This document shows, piece after piece, positions 47,860 to 55,796 of a DNA stretch of 55,796 nucleotides (position 1 is the first letter of the stretch; each line of letters begins with the position of its first letter). The notes under the pieces were generated by a model. The model searched no databases. It saw nothing but the letters and a program-made list of their open reading frames with translations, and was not told where the DNA came from. The position numbers were made by a program, and so were the translations under genes. Origin of the DNA: JAOPZW01 sp036379935 (GTDB taxonomy: Bacteria > Actinomycetota > Thermoleophilia > Solirubrobacterales > Solirubrobacteraceae); contig DASVFT010000174.1 in assembly GCA_036379935.1 (NCBI GenBank), positions 1 through 55,796 on the forward strand, written 5' to 3'.

Positions 47860-49362
47860 ATGGCCTCTCTCACGCGCCTGCTGGCCGCCACGCTGGCCCT
47901 CGCCGCACTCCTGACCGCGACCGCGCAGGCCTCCACGTCCATGGAGACCGGGATCGCCGACGACGCCGCGATCCTCTACGAGGCGAGCGACGCCAGAGCG
48001 GCCGCCGCCGTCGCGGCCTGGGCGGCGCTCGGCATCGACGACGTGCGCATCTTCGCGCAGTGGCAGGCGATCGCGCCGAGCAACGCCGCCACGGTGGCGC
48101 CCGCCGGCTTCAACGGCGCCGATCCCAACAGCGCGGGCTACAACTGGGCCCAGCTCGATCGGGCCGTGAACCTCACGAGCGCGGCGGGCCTGCGCCCGAT
48201 GCTCGTCGTCACCGGCCCCGGCCCGCTGTGGGCCTCGCAGGTGCCCGCGCGCCGTTCGGTTCGCTACAAGCCGAGACCCGAGCTGTTCGGCCAGTTCGCA
48301 CGCGCGGTGGCGCTGCGCTACGCCGGCGCCGTCGACCGCTACATCATCTGGAACGAGCCCAACCTCCCGCTGTGGCTCCAGCCCCAGAACACGTGCCAGG
48401 GCTCGCGCTGCCGGCCCTACGCGCCACACCTGTACCGGCGCCTGGTCCGCGCCGCGTACCCCGCGATCAAGGCGATCGATCCCACGGCCTCCGTGCTCTT
48501 CGGCGCGCTCGCGCCGAACGGCGAGAACTCGATCAAGCAGAACGCCAAGACGCGGCCGCTGGCCTTCATCCGCTCGATGGGGTGCGTCAACGTCGCCCTG
48601 CGGCACGACCGCAGCGGCCCGTGCCAGGGCTTCAGGCCGCTGACGGCCGACGGCTTCGCCTACCACCCCCACGCCACGAAGCTGCGGCCCGACGGCGTCC
48701 AGGCGCATCCCGACAACGCGTCGATCGGCGACCTGGCGCGCCTGAAGCGCACGCTCGACGGCACCCAGCGCGCCGGCGGCTTCAAGAAGCCCGGTGGGCG
48801 CAAGTTCGGCCTCTACCTGACCGAATGGGGCTATCAGACGCGCCCGCCCGACGGCACGCGCGGCGTCACGCTGGCGCAGCAGTCGCGGTGGCTGCAGCAG
48901 GGCGCGTACATCGGCTACCGCGATCCCCGGGTCAAGCTGCTGACGCAGTACGAGTGGCGCGACGAGCCCCTTCGCCGCGTGCCCGGCGGCGACCGGTACG
49001 CCGGCTGGCAGTCGGGGCTGCGGTTCCGCGACGATCGTCCCAAGCCGTCGTTGAGCACGTTCGCCAACCCGTTCTTCGTCGACCACCGGCCGCGGAGCCG
49101 CGTCGCCCGCCTCTGGGGGCAGGTGCGTCCCGGGGTGACCCACAGCGTCACCGTGCAGCGGCGCGCGCCCGGGCGCAAGCGCTGGACGACGGTGCGGAGG
49201 CTGACGACCAACGGAGACGGCTACTGGACGCTGCACCGGACGGTCAGGGTGACGACCGACTTCCGCTTCACCTGGCAGCCGACCGACGCCTACGGGGCGC
49301 CAGCGGGGCCGGTCAAGGCGTCCGACGTCCTGCGCGTGACGGTTCGCGCTAGGCGCGGCTGA
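47860..49362 (+). CDS. Secreted glycoside hydrolase (clan GH-A type, GH39/GH5-like)
   Basis: A 500-residue secreted protein. It has a signal peptide at 1-24 and a TIM-barrel glycosidase core at about 30-385, with the acid/base Glu in YIIWNEPNLPLW and the probable nucleophile Glu in LYLTEWGYQTRP. Residues 400-500 form an Arg-rich beta domain (LWGQVRPGVTHSVTVQRRAPGRKRWTTVRRLTT) resembling the Ig-like tails seen elsewhere in this window. The substrate is unknown, presumably an extracellular glycan. TAGCGT lies 12 bases before the ATG. The last 14 bases overlap the opposing ispG gene. Confidence 0.88.
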   Translation: MASLTRLLAATLALAALLTATAQASTSMETGIADDAAILYEASDARAAAAVAAWAALGIDDVRIFAQWQAIAPSNAATVAPAGFNGADPNSAGYNWAQLDRAVNLTSAAGLRPMLVVTGPGPLWASQVPARRSVRYKPRPELFGQFARAVALRYAGAVDRYIIWNEPNLPLWLQPQNTCQGSRCRPYAPHLYRRLVRAAYPAIKAIDPTASVLFGALAPNGENSIKQNAKTRPLAFIRSMGCVNVALRHDRSGPCQGFRPLTADGFAYHPHATKLRPDGVQAHPDNASIGDLARLKRTLDGTQRAGGFKKPGGRKFGLYLTEWGYQTRPPDGTRGVTLAQQSRWLQQGAYIGYRDPRVKLLTQYEWRDEPLRRVPGGDRYAGWQSGLRFRDDRPKPSLSTFANPFFVDHRPRSRVARLWGQVRPGVTHSVTVQRRAPGRKRWTTVRRLTTNGDGYWTLHRTVRVTTDFRFTWQPTDAYGAPAGPVKASDVLRVTVRARRG

Positions 49363-50575
49363 ACCGGCGACCGGCCACCGGCGAGACGTCCTCGTCCAGC
49401 CGGGCGGCCTCCTGCTCGAGCGCGGCCAGGCGCTCGGGCGTCATGGCGCTGGCGTCCTCGTTCTCGGCCAGCCACGCCGCCGCCTCGGCCGCCTTCTCGT
49501 CGTCGCGCACGACCTGCTTGCCGCGCTCGTAGTAGCGGTCGATCTCGGCGAACAGCTCGTCGACCAGGCGCTCGGTGGGGACCTTCTTCAGCGGCTCGCC
49601 CTTGGAGAAGATCATCGCCGAGTCCTTGGCCCCGGTGATGCCGAAGTCGGCGTGGCGGGCCTCGCCGATGCCGTTGACCGCGCAGCCGAGGATCGAAACC
49701 TCGATCGGGTCCTCGTAGGCCTCGAGGCGGCGCTCGACCTCGGCCACCACCGAGTCCATGTCGAACTGCAGGCGCCCGCAGGTCGGGCAGGCGATGAGGA
49801 CAGGGCCGCGCTCGCGGAGCTTGAGCGCCTTGAGGATCTCCCAGGCCACCTTGACCTCCTCCTCGGCGTGGAAGGTCGAGAGGCTGATCCGGATGGTGTC
49901 GCCGATGCCGTCGGCCAGCAGGGTGCCGAGGCCCACGGCGCTCTTGAGCGAGCCCGACCACTTGGTCCCCGCCTCGGTGACGCCGAGGTGCAGCGGATGG
50001 TCGATCTTCTCGGCCAGCAGGCGGTTGGAGGCGATCGTGTTGGGCACGCTGGTCGACTTCATCGAGACCTTGAAGTCCCAGAAGTCGAGGCGGTGCATGA
50101 GCTCGACCCACTCGGTGGCGGCCGTCACCAGCGCCTCCACGGGGTTGGTGAACTCCAGCTCGCGCAGGTGCTTGGGTAGCGATCCGGAGTTGACGCCCAC
50201 GCGCATCGGCGTGCCATGGCGCTTGGCCACCTCGATCACGTCGGCGGTCTTGTCCGGACCGCCGATGTTGCCCGGGTTGATGCGCACGCACTGCGCGCCG
50301 GCCTCGATGGCCTTGATGGCCAGCGTGTGGTTGAAGTGGATGTCGGCGATGACCGGGATCGGCGACTCCACGACGATCGTCCTCAGCGCCTCGACGTCCT
50401 GCTCGCGCGGGACGGCGACACGGACGATGTCGGCGCCGGCGTCGGCCACGCGGCGAATCTGGTCCATCGTGGCCTGGAGGTTCGCCGTCTCGGTCTTGGT
50501 CATCGTCTGGACCGCGACCGGCGCGCCGCCCCCGATGGGGACCGCGCCCACGTGGATCTGCCGCGCTGACGCCAT
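49349..50575 (-). CDS. ispG: 4-hydroxy-3-methylbut-2-enyl-diphosphate synthase (GcpE)
   Basis: A 408-residue iron-sulfur enzyme of the MEP isoprenoid pathway. The barrel starts at IHVGAVPIGGGAPVAVQTMTKTETANLQAT; RINPGNIG and VNSGSLPKHL are family-typical. The 4Fe-4S cysteines lie in ACPTCGR and LGCAVNG, with the conserved Glu in NGIGEAR. The C-terminus has a ~50-residue Glu/Ala-rich extension (DDEKAAEAAAWLAENEDAS onward). The start is ATG 50575. With ispC at 54.6 kb it gives two MEP-pathway genes in this cluster. Confidence 0.97.
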   Translation of the reverse strand: MASARQIHVGAVPIGGGAPVAVQTMTKTETANLQATMDQIRRVADAGADIVRVAVPREQDVEALRTIVVESPIPVIADIHFNHTLAIKAIEAGAQCVRINPGNIGGPDKTADVIEVAKRHGTPMRVGVNSGSLPKHLRELEFTNPVEALVTAATEWVELMHRLDFWDFKVSMKSTSVPNTIASNRLLAEKIDHPLHLGVTEAGTKWSGSLKSAVGLGTLLADGIGDTIRISLSTFHAEEEVKVAWEILKALKLRERGPVLIACPTCGRLQFDMDSVVAEVERRLEAYEDPIEVSILGCAVNGIGEARHADFGITGAKDSAMIFSKGEPLKKVPTERLVDELFAEIDRYYERGKQVVRDDEKAAEAAAWLAENEDASAMTPERLAALEQEAARLDEDVSPVAGRRFSRA

Positions 50576-50645
50576 GGCCTGAGTGTACGAGGCGCGCGCG
50601 GGTTCGCGTCCCCGCTCCAGGCGCGCTGAGTAGCCTCCTGGCCGG

Positions 50646-51281
50646 ATGACCGGTGGGCCCGATGTCTACGCCACCGCGCGCGGGCGCCTGCGGGCGCGGC
50701 TGGCTTCGCCCCTGGCCGCCCGCGCGCGAGCGCGCCGTCACCAGCGGCTCTTCGCCCTCACCGGGCTGCGGCCGGGGATGCGCGTCGTCGACATCGGCTG
50801 CGGCGCGCTGGGGCTGCGGGCGCTGGAGCCCGACCTCGACATCACCGGCGTCGACCTGGCGGCGCGCCCGCAGTACCCGGGGCCCTTCGTGCGCGCCGAC
50901 GCCGCGCAGCGCCTGCCCTTCGACGACGCCGCCTTCGACCTGGCGTACAGCTCGAGCGTCATCGAGCACGTCGACCCGTCGCGGCGGGCGGCCTTCGCCG
51001 GCGAGGTGCGGCGCGTGGCGCGCGGCTGGTTCGTGCAGACGCCCGCGCTGTCCTTCCCCATCGAGCCCCACGCCCTGCTGCCGCTGGCCCACTGGCTGCC
51101 GCCCACGTTGCGGCGCCCCTACTGGCGCCTGGGGGCCTCGGGCGCATGGGAGGACATCCGCCTGCTGCGCCGCGCCGAGCTCGTCGAGCTGTTCGGGGAG
51201 CCGGTCCTCGCCGAGCGCTTCGCCGGCGTGGTCAAGAGCTGGATCGCGCTGCGGCCGGTGGGGTCGAAGACCGTCGAGTGA
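50646..51281 (+). CDS. Class I SAM-dependent methyltransferase
   Basis: A 211-residue methyltransferase of the Methyltransf_11 type. Motif I is VVDIGCGALGLRAL, followed by ITGVDLA, LPFDDAAFDLAYSSSVIEHV (motif II region) and EVRRVARGWFVQTPALSFPIEPHALLPLAHWLP, the usual pattern in actinobacterial sugar- or lipid-modifying methyltransferases. The substrate is unknown. TAGCCT lies nine bases before the ATG. It is divergent from ispG, 70 bases apart. Confidence 0.88.
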   Translation: MTGGPDVYATARGRLRARLASPLAARARARRHQRLFALTGLRPGMRVVDIGCGALGLRALEPDLDITGVDLAARPQYPGPFVRADAAQRLPFDDAAFDLAYSSSVIEHVDPSRRAAFAGEVRRVARGWFVQTPALSFPIEPHALLPLAHWLPPTLRRPYWRLGASGAWEDIRLLRRAELVELFGEPVLAERFAGVVKSWIALRPVGSKTVE

Positions 51282-51361
51282 TCCGATTCGCGTGCCGTTA
51301 CGCTAGGGACCGCCGACAGGTGTCGCGGGGGGCGCGACCAACTGATCGTGAGAGGTCGAAG

Positions 51362-52357
51362 ATGGCGAAGTCGGGCGACGTCCTGAACATCGACGCCCTG
51401 GGCATCGACGTGGAGCTGCGCCAGACGGCGCAGGAGACCGGCGGCGAGCTGCTGGAGTTCGACGTGGTCGGGCGCGCGCGCGGGTTCCTCGTCCAGCCGC
51501 ACCTACACGCGGCCCAGGTCGAGCGCCACGAGGTCATCGAGGGGCTCCTGCGCCTGGTCATCGACGGGCGCGACCACGTGCTGCACCCGGGCGAGGCGAT
51601 GGAGGTTCCGCCCGGCGCCTCGCACCGGCAGATACCGAGCGGCAGCGGCCCGGGACGGGTGCGCGTGCAGATCCGCCCGGCCGGCACGACGCAGCAGTTC
51701 CTCGAGCGCCTGGCGAAGCTCTCGCGTGACGGCGCCATCAACCGCTTCGGCCTCCCCAAGCCGGTGGCGGCGGCCGAGCTCGTGCGCGACTTCGGCCACG
51801 AGGGGCGCGCGACGCATCCGCCGGCGGCGGTCCAGCGCTCGCTGTCGAAGCTCATCCTGGGCATGGCCGCGCTCGGGCGCCCGTACGTCTTCGTCGACGA
51901 ATGGGACGTCGCCGCGCCCCCCGAGGCGGTCTTCGCCGCGATCGCCGACGCGCGCACGTATCCGGAGTGGTGGCGCCCGGTCTACCTCGACGTCGAGGCC
52001 GACGGGCCGGCGGCGCTGGGCAAGGAGTCGCGCCAGCACTTCAAGGGACGGCTTCCCTATCACCTCAACACGCGGTCGGTCATCGTCGCGATCGACGCGC
52101 CCCGCACCCTCACCGCCGACGTCGACGGCGACCTGCGCGGCCGCGGCACGTGGACGCTGACGCCGACCGCGTCCGGCACGCACGTGCGCTTCGACTGGCA
52201 GGTGCACGCCGATCGGCGGCTGCTGCGGCTCCTCACGCCGCTGCTGCGCCCGCTCTTTCGCTGGAACCACAACTGGGCCATCGCGCGCGCGATGGAGGGC
52301 CTCGAGCCCTACGCGCAGCGCACGGCGGCTCAGCGCGGCGAGCGCGTGACCGCTTAG
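51362..52357 (+). CDS. Cupin - SRPBCC fusion protein
   Basis: A 331-residue two-domain protein. Residues about 15-115 are a cupin barrel with a metal-type motif (HLH at 48-50, Glu58/Glu60 region, His88 in GASHRQIP). Residues about 118-165 link to a START/SRPBCC domain at 172-325 (VDEWDVAAPPEAVFAAIADARTYPEWWRPVYLDVE, FDWQVHADRRLLRLLTPLLRPLFRWNHNWAIARAMEGLEPY). The combination suggests a ligand-binding domain coupled to a small-molecule sensing or enzymatic cupin. The start is ATG 51362, with GAGAGG upstream; TACGCT at 51299-51304 may be its -10. It is convergent with the glycosidase, 3 bases apart. Confidence 0.87.
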   Translation: MAKSGDVLNIDALGIDVELRQTAQETGGELLEFDVVGRARGFLVQPHLHAAQVERHEVIEGLLRLVIDGRDHVLHPGEAMEVPPGASHRQIPSGSGPGRVRVQIRPAGTTQQFLERLAKLSRDGAINRFGLPKPVAAAELVRDFGHEGRATHPPAAVQRSLSKLILGMAALGRPYVFVDEWDVAAPPEAVFAAIADARTYPEWWRPVYLDVEADGPAALGKESRQHFKGRLPYHLNTRSVIVAIDAPRTLTADVDGDLRGRGTWTLTPTASGTHVRFDWQVHADRRLLRLLTPLLRPLFRWNHNWAIARAMEGLEPYAQRTAAQRGERVTA

Positions 52358-52360
52358 CCC

Positions 52361-53467
52361 CTACGCCACCGACGGCAGGGCGCGCCAGGCCTCGAAGGCG
52401 GGCCGCCGCGCGCCCCCCGACTCGGCGGTCTCGCACAGCCCGCTGTCGTAGCTGGGATCGCTATAGAAGAGGTACTGGGTGAAGAGCGCCACACCGCACG
52501 CGTCGGTCCGCCCCGCCAGGCGCTCCCAGGCGGCACGCAGGAGATCGGCCTGCTTGGTGCGCTGGGCGCCCGGGCCGGCGATCCCCAGGCGCCGGGCGAT
52601 GGTGCGCAGCGTCACGCCGCTCTCGGTGATGAGCATCTGCGGCTCGCCGGCGTCGCCCGCGGGCCATCCCGCCCAGCGCCCGGCGAGGCGCCGGCGCACG
52701 TCGGCCGTGCGGTCGGTGCCGTAGGCGACGTCGGCGTAGTTGTGGTGCGTCCAGGCGAAGCTTGGCCCGGCGGCGAAGCCGCGCCTGGCGAGGGCCGCGA
52801 GCAGCCGCTCGGTGAAGGCGTCGTAGCCGGTGACGTCCGAGAGGCCGGGCCCGCCGAGGACGACCGGGCTGCCGAGGCCGGCGGCGATGCGCTGGGCGGT
52901 GTCGAACATGGCCGCGACGGTCTCCGGCGCCACGCTGCGCGAGGACCACTGCAGGTTGGGCTCGTTGGTCAGCTCGAGGACGTCGATCGCCGCGCCGTAG
53001 CGGGTCACCGTCCAGGCGACGAACTGGCCCCACGCCCCGCTCTGCGAGACGTCGGCGGGGGGCATGAAGAGCGGCGCGCGGGCGACGCCGTTGACCCAGG
53101 CCGGGAAGCGATACAGGGTCAGGATGGTGCGCAGCCCGTCGGCCCGCGCCTGCGCGATCTGCGCGTCGAGCGCCGCCACGCGGTCGGGTGCGAAGGTCGC
53201 CGGCGCGGGCATGAGCGTCGGCCAGTCGGCCCAGAGCCGCACCCAGCGCGTGCCGCTCTGCGCCAGCAGCGCGCGGTTGTCGCCGGCGCGCAGGTCCTGT
53301 GGACAGCCCGGAGCGATGCAGCCGGCGGGCCCGAGCGCGACGCAGCGCCGCAGGGTCGCCGCCGTCGCCGAGGGCACGCCGAGCCGGCCGGGAAGGACCG
53401 CCGCCCCCGCGAGCCCGGCGGCGGCCGCCGCGCCGGCCTTCGCGAGAAGCTGCCGGCGCGTCAGCAT
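52361..53467 (-). CDS. Tat-exported glycosidase-like TIM-barrel protein
   Basis: A 368-residue protein with a twin-arginine signal (TRRQLLAKAG followed by an Ala-rich helix; cleavage near residue 36). The rest resembles GH5/GH39-like glycosidases: WVRLWADWPTLMPAP, ILTLYRFPAWVNG, the acid/base Glu in LELTNEPNLQW, FAWTHHNYAD, and a second catalytic-type Glu in LITESGVT. It is probably exported folded. It resembles the GH at 47860 only in fold, not sequence. The ATG overlaps the rseP stop by one base (TGATG), so the two are translationally coupled. Confidence 0.86.
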   Translation of the reverse strand: MLTRRQLLAKAGAAAAAGLAGAAVLPGRLGVPSATAATLRRCVALGPAGCIAPGCPQDLRAGDNRALLAQSGTRWVRLWADWPTLMPAPATFAPDRVAALDAQIAQARADGLRTILTLYRFPAWVNGVARAPLFMPPADVSQSGAWGQFVAWTVTRYGAAIDVLELTNEPNLQWSSRSVAPETVAAMFDTAQRIAAGLGSPVVLGGPGLSDVTGYDAFTERLLAALARRGFAAGPSFAWTHHNYADVAYGTDRTADVRRRLAGRWAGWPAGDAGEPQMLITESGVTLRTIARRLGIAGPGAQRTKQADLLRAAWERLAGRTDACGVALFTQYLFYSDPSYDSGLCETAESGGARRPAFEAWRALPSVA

Positions 53468-54576
53468 CAGCGCACGTTGAAGCCCTCGCCGCGCAGCCGA
53501 TCGATGTCGTTCGTCAGCCCCACGATGAAGAGGAAGGCCACGAGCAGGAAGCCCACCACCGACGCGCGCTCCATGAGCTGGTAGGGGATGCGGCGTCCGC
53601 GGATCTTCTCGGCCACGGCCCAGAAGATATGCCCGCCATCCAGGGGCAGGAAGGGGAAGAGATTCACCACCGCGAGCGAGAGCGAGATGATGGCGAGGAC
53701 GCTGAGCGCCTGGATCGTGTCGAACTGGAAGGACTGGCGCGTGGCCTCATAGGAGCCGACCACGCCCGACACGTCCTTGCGCGCCTGCGGGTCGTAGAAG
53801 ATCCGCACGATCGCGGAGACCGTCAGCTTGGTGATGCGCCAGAGGTTCTCGACCGTGATGGTCGCTGCGCGCCCCGCGCCGACGTGCTCGAGCTTGCCGT
53901 AGGTGATGCCGAGCAGCATCCGCTTCGCCTGCGCGTCGTACTGCGGTCGCAGGAGGAGCGTGACGACCCTGCCGTCGCGCTGGACGCGGACGCGGGCCGG
54001 AGTGCTTGCGCGGCAGCCCTGCCTGGGTGGCGGCGGGCAGCTGTGGCGGTTGATGACGCTGCGCAGCCGCAGCTGGCGGCGAAGGATCTCGTCCTCGCTC
54101 AGGCCCGGCTGGTAGCCCGGGGCGCCGTCGACCGAGAGCACCTTGTCGCCGGGCTCGAGCTTGCCCGCCGCCGGGCTGGCGGGCTGCACGGTGTTGACCA
54201 CGACATCGTTGGCCGTCACGCCGTGGAAGGCGATGATCCCCCACCCGATGAGGAAGGCGATGAGGACGTTCATCGCCGGACCGGCGGCGATCACGACCAC
54301 GCGCTTCCACGTCGGCTGGTTGAGGTAGGCCCGCGGCACGACCTCCGGCGGGAGGTCCTCGTGCGGGCTCATCCCGCTGATCTTCACGTAGCCCCCCAGC
54401 GGAAGCGCGCCGATGGCGTACTCGGTCTCCCCGCGCCGCACGCGGACCAGCAGCGGCGGGAAGAAGAGCGAGAAGCGCTCGACGCGCATGCCCGTGGCCT
54501 TGGCGGCCGCGAAGTGCCCGAGCTCGTGCAGGATGATGAGCGCGGCGAAGCCGGCGAAGGCGAGGAACCAGCTCAT
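53467..54576 (-). CDS. rseP: M50 site-2 protease (RseP-like)
   Basis: A 369-residue intramembrane zinc metalloprotease. HELGH (residues 17-21) supplies two zinc ligands and the catalytic Glu, in the first membrane helix. LDGGH near residue 305 supplies the third ligand. A PDZ domain covers about 110-230 (VVNTVQPASPAAGKLEPGDKVLSVDG), with a Cys-containing insert (SCPPPPRQGC). RseP-type proteases cleave anti-sigma factors and remnant signal peptides. The start is ATG 54576 (MSWFLAF). It follows ispC by 43 bases, the widely conserved order. Confidence 0.95.
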   Translation of the reverse strand: MSWFLAFAGFAALIILHELGHFAAAKATGMRVERFSLFFPPLLVRVRRGETEYAIGALPLGGYVKISGMSPHEDLPPEVVPRAYLNQPTWKRVVVIAAGPAMNVLIAFLIGWGIIAFHGVTANDVVVNTVQPASPAAGKLEPGDKVLSVDGAPGYQPGLSEDEILRRQLRLRSVINRHSCPPPPRQGCRASTPARVRVQRDGRVVTLLLRPQYDAQAKRMLLGITYGKLEHVGAGRAATITVENLWRITKLTVSAIVRIFYDPQARKDVSGVVGSYEATRQSFQFDTIQALSVLAIISLSLAVVNLFPFLPLDGGHIFWAVAEKIRGRRIPYQLMERASVVGFLLVAFLFIVGLTNDIDRLRGEGFNVR

Positions 54577-54619
54577 CGCGCGCGCTCGCCCGCCGCCGCC
54601 GTCGACCCGCGATGCGCCC

Positions 54620-55771
54620 TCATGCGTGGACCGCGACCAGCTCGGCCGCCACCGCGCGCGCCTCGCGGTCGGCCTCGTAGAGCGACTCGAACGCCCGCAC
54701 GGGGCCGGGCGGCAGGCGCTCGAGCGCCGCCTCGATGACGGCGGGAATGCCGAGGAACCCGAGGCGGCCCTCGAGGAAGGCGTGGACGGCGATCTCGTTG
54801 GCGGCGTTGAGCACGCACGGCGCGGTCGCGCCCGCGGCCGCGGCCTCCCGCGCGAGGCGCAGGCACGGGAAGGCATCGGTGTCGACGGGCTCGAAGGTCA
54901 GCGCGCCGACCTGCGCGAGGTCGAGCGCCCGCACCGGCACGTCGACGCGGTCGGGGTAGTGCAGGGCGTAGGAGATCGGCACGCGCATGTCGGGGTGGCC
55001 GAGGTGAGCGAGCGCGGCGCCGTCGCAGAGCAGGACGTAGGAGTGCACGATCGACTGCGGGTGCACGACGACGTCGATGCGCTCGTACGGGGTCCCGAAC
55101 AGGTGATGGGTCTCGATGAGCTCGAGGCCCTTGTTCATCATCGTGGCGCAGTCGATCGTGATCTTGCCGCCCATGGCCCACGTCGGGTGGTCGAGCGCCT
55201 CCTCGATCGTCACGCCCTCGAGCTGCTCGCGCGTCCGGCCGCGGAAGGGGCCGCCGCTGGCGGTCAGGACCAGCTTGTCGACGGTCCCGGCGCGCTCGCC
55301 CGCGATGAGCTGGTGCAGGGCCGAGTGCTCGGAGTCGACGGGGATGATCTGCGCGCCCGTGGCCTGGGCGAGCTGCGTCACCAGCTCCCCCCCGACGACC
55401 AGCGACTCCTTGTTGGCCAGCGCGAGGTCGATGCCCTCGCCGAGCGTCGCCACCGTCGGCCCGAGGCCGGCCGAGCCGACGAGCGCGTTGAGGACGAGGT
55501 CGGCGCCCGATTCGATGACGAGGCGCACGAGGCCCTCGGCCCCGGTAAGCACCTCCCCCGCGGTCCACACCTCCGCCGCCCGCGCGCCGGCCTGTGCATC
55601 GGCAAGCGCGATCCGGTCCACCCCGTGCGCCTGCGCCTGCCCTACCAGCGACTCCCACGACCGCTCCGCGCTCAGGCCCACGAGCTCGAGATCGCCGGAC
55701 CGCTCGACGATGTCGAGGGCCTGGGTGCCGATCGAGCCGGTGGAACCGAGGATGAGCAGGCGGCGGCCCAT
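54620..55771 (-). CDS. ispC: 1-deoxy-D-xylulose-5-phosphate reductoisomerase
   Basis: A 383-residue NADPH-dependent enzyme of the MEP pathway. NADPH motif GSTGSIGTQ (residues 9-17), ALANKESLVVGG, metal-site VDSEHSALHQL, ASGGPFRGRTREQLEGVT, HPTWAMGGKITIDCATMMNKGLELIETHHLF and VVVHPQSIVHS are diagnostic. The length is normal. The start is ATG 55771, 25 bases from the right edge, where nothing more can be read. It heads the ispC-rseP-ispG-proS cluster. Confidence 0.97.
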   Translation of the reverse strand: MGRRLLILGSTGSIGTQALDIVERSGDLELVGLSAERSWESLVGQAQAHGVDRIALADAQAGARAAEVWTAGEVLTGAEGLVRLVIESGADLVLNALVGSAGLGPTVATLGEGIDLALANKESLVVGGELVTQLAQATGAQIIPVDSEHSALHQLIAGERAGTVDKLVLTASGGPFRGRTREQLEGVTIEEALDHPTWAMGGKITIDCATMMNKGLELIETHHLFGTPYERIDVVVHPQSIVHSYVLLCDGAALAHLGHPDMRVPISYALHYPDRVDVPVRALDLAQVGALTFEPVDTDAFPCLRLAREAAAAGATAPCVLNAANEIAVHAFLEGRLGFLGIPAVIEAALERLPPGPVRAFESLYEADREARAVAAELVAVHA

Positions 55772-55796
55772 GGGCTTAGGGTGACACAGGCGTGGG

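Overview
The window is about 55.8 kb of very GC-rich, gene-dense bacterial DNA. The gene content points to a deep-branching actinobacterium, most likely Thermoleophilia/Solirubrobacterales: a GarA-like FHA protein next to an FtsR-like MerR regulator, an RsiG-like c-di-GMP anti-sigma protein, F420/flavin luciferase-like oxidoreductases, a wax ester synthase/DGAT, DUF3052, many GTG/TTG starts, and secreted proteins with Arg-rich Ig-like tails. This placement is inference. I found no rRNA, tRNA, CRISPR array, insertion sequence or prophage.

Layout. 1-5.2 kb: a secreted protein cut by the left edge, a luciferase-like oxidoreductase, a FIST sensor, an NCS2 purine permease, and a holin-like membrane protein convergent with a DUF2267 protein. 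5.3-7.3 kb: a GAF-SpoIIE phosphatase-HATPase protein with a STAS protein (partner switching). 7.4-15.1 kb: a second luciferase-like enzyme, a cyclopropane-synthase-like methyltransferase, a drug-type ABC exporter operon with a DUF1295 protein, an S53 protease and a DnaJ protein. 15.1-18.1 kb: a ROK kinase and a degraded MMPL transporter. 18.1-25.8 kb: a mirror-image locus in which LytS/LytR-type kinase and regulator genes sit between two small-membrane-protein/sodium-solute-symporter pairs, with a PAS-GAF-SpoIIE phosphatase at one end. 25.8-33.5 kb: thioesterase, DUF3052, a channel-like protein, a secreted YLP-type repeat protein, an alpha/beta hydrolase, a thioredoxin-TPR protein, a cysteine-desulfurase-like protein, dinB and an RlpA-like protein. 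33.5-39.7 kb: amidohydrolase, WS/DGAT, NAD synthetase, SDR, and a membrane-anchored sigma-region-4-like protein. 39.7-55.8 kb: a largely minus-strand housekeeping cluster (ispC, rseP, ispG, proS, pgsA, rsiG, garA-like, ftsR, apt, SRPBCC, ADPS-like oxidase), interrupted by plus-strand sodA, a glycosidase, a methyltransferase and a cupin-SRPBCC fusion.

The most interesting segment is 32.9-33.3 kb. Within about 250 bases it carries a TGTGA-N6-TCACA (CRP-type) palindrome, a sigma70-like promoter, a perfect actinobacterial LexA/SOS box and a full c-di-AMP (ydaO) riboswitch. All lie upstream of an RlpA-like cell-wall gene followed by dinB, which suggests that cAMP, DNA damage and c-di-AMP may converge on one transcript. 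The second is an RsiG-like protein at 43.6-43.8 kb with a single c-di-GMP motif, its own promoter, and GarA-like and FtsR-like genes immediately downstream. The third is a recurring TANNNT hexamer 6-10 nt before start codons that lack a ribosome binding site, which suggests widespread leaderless transcription.
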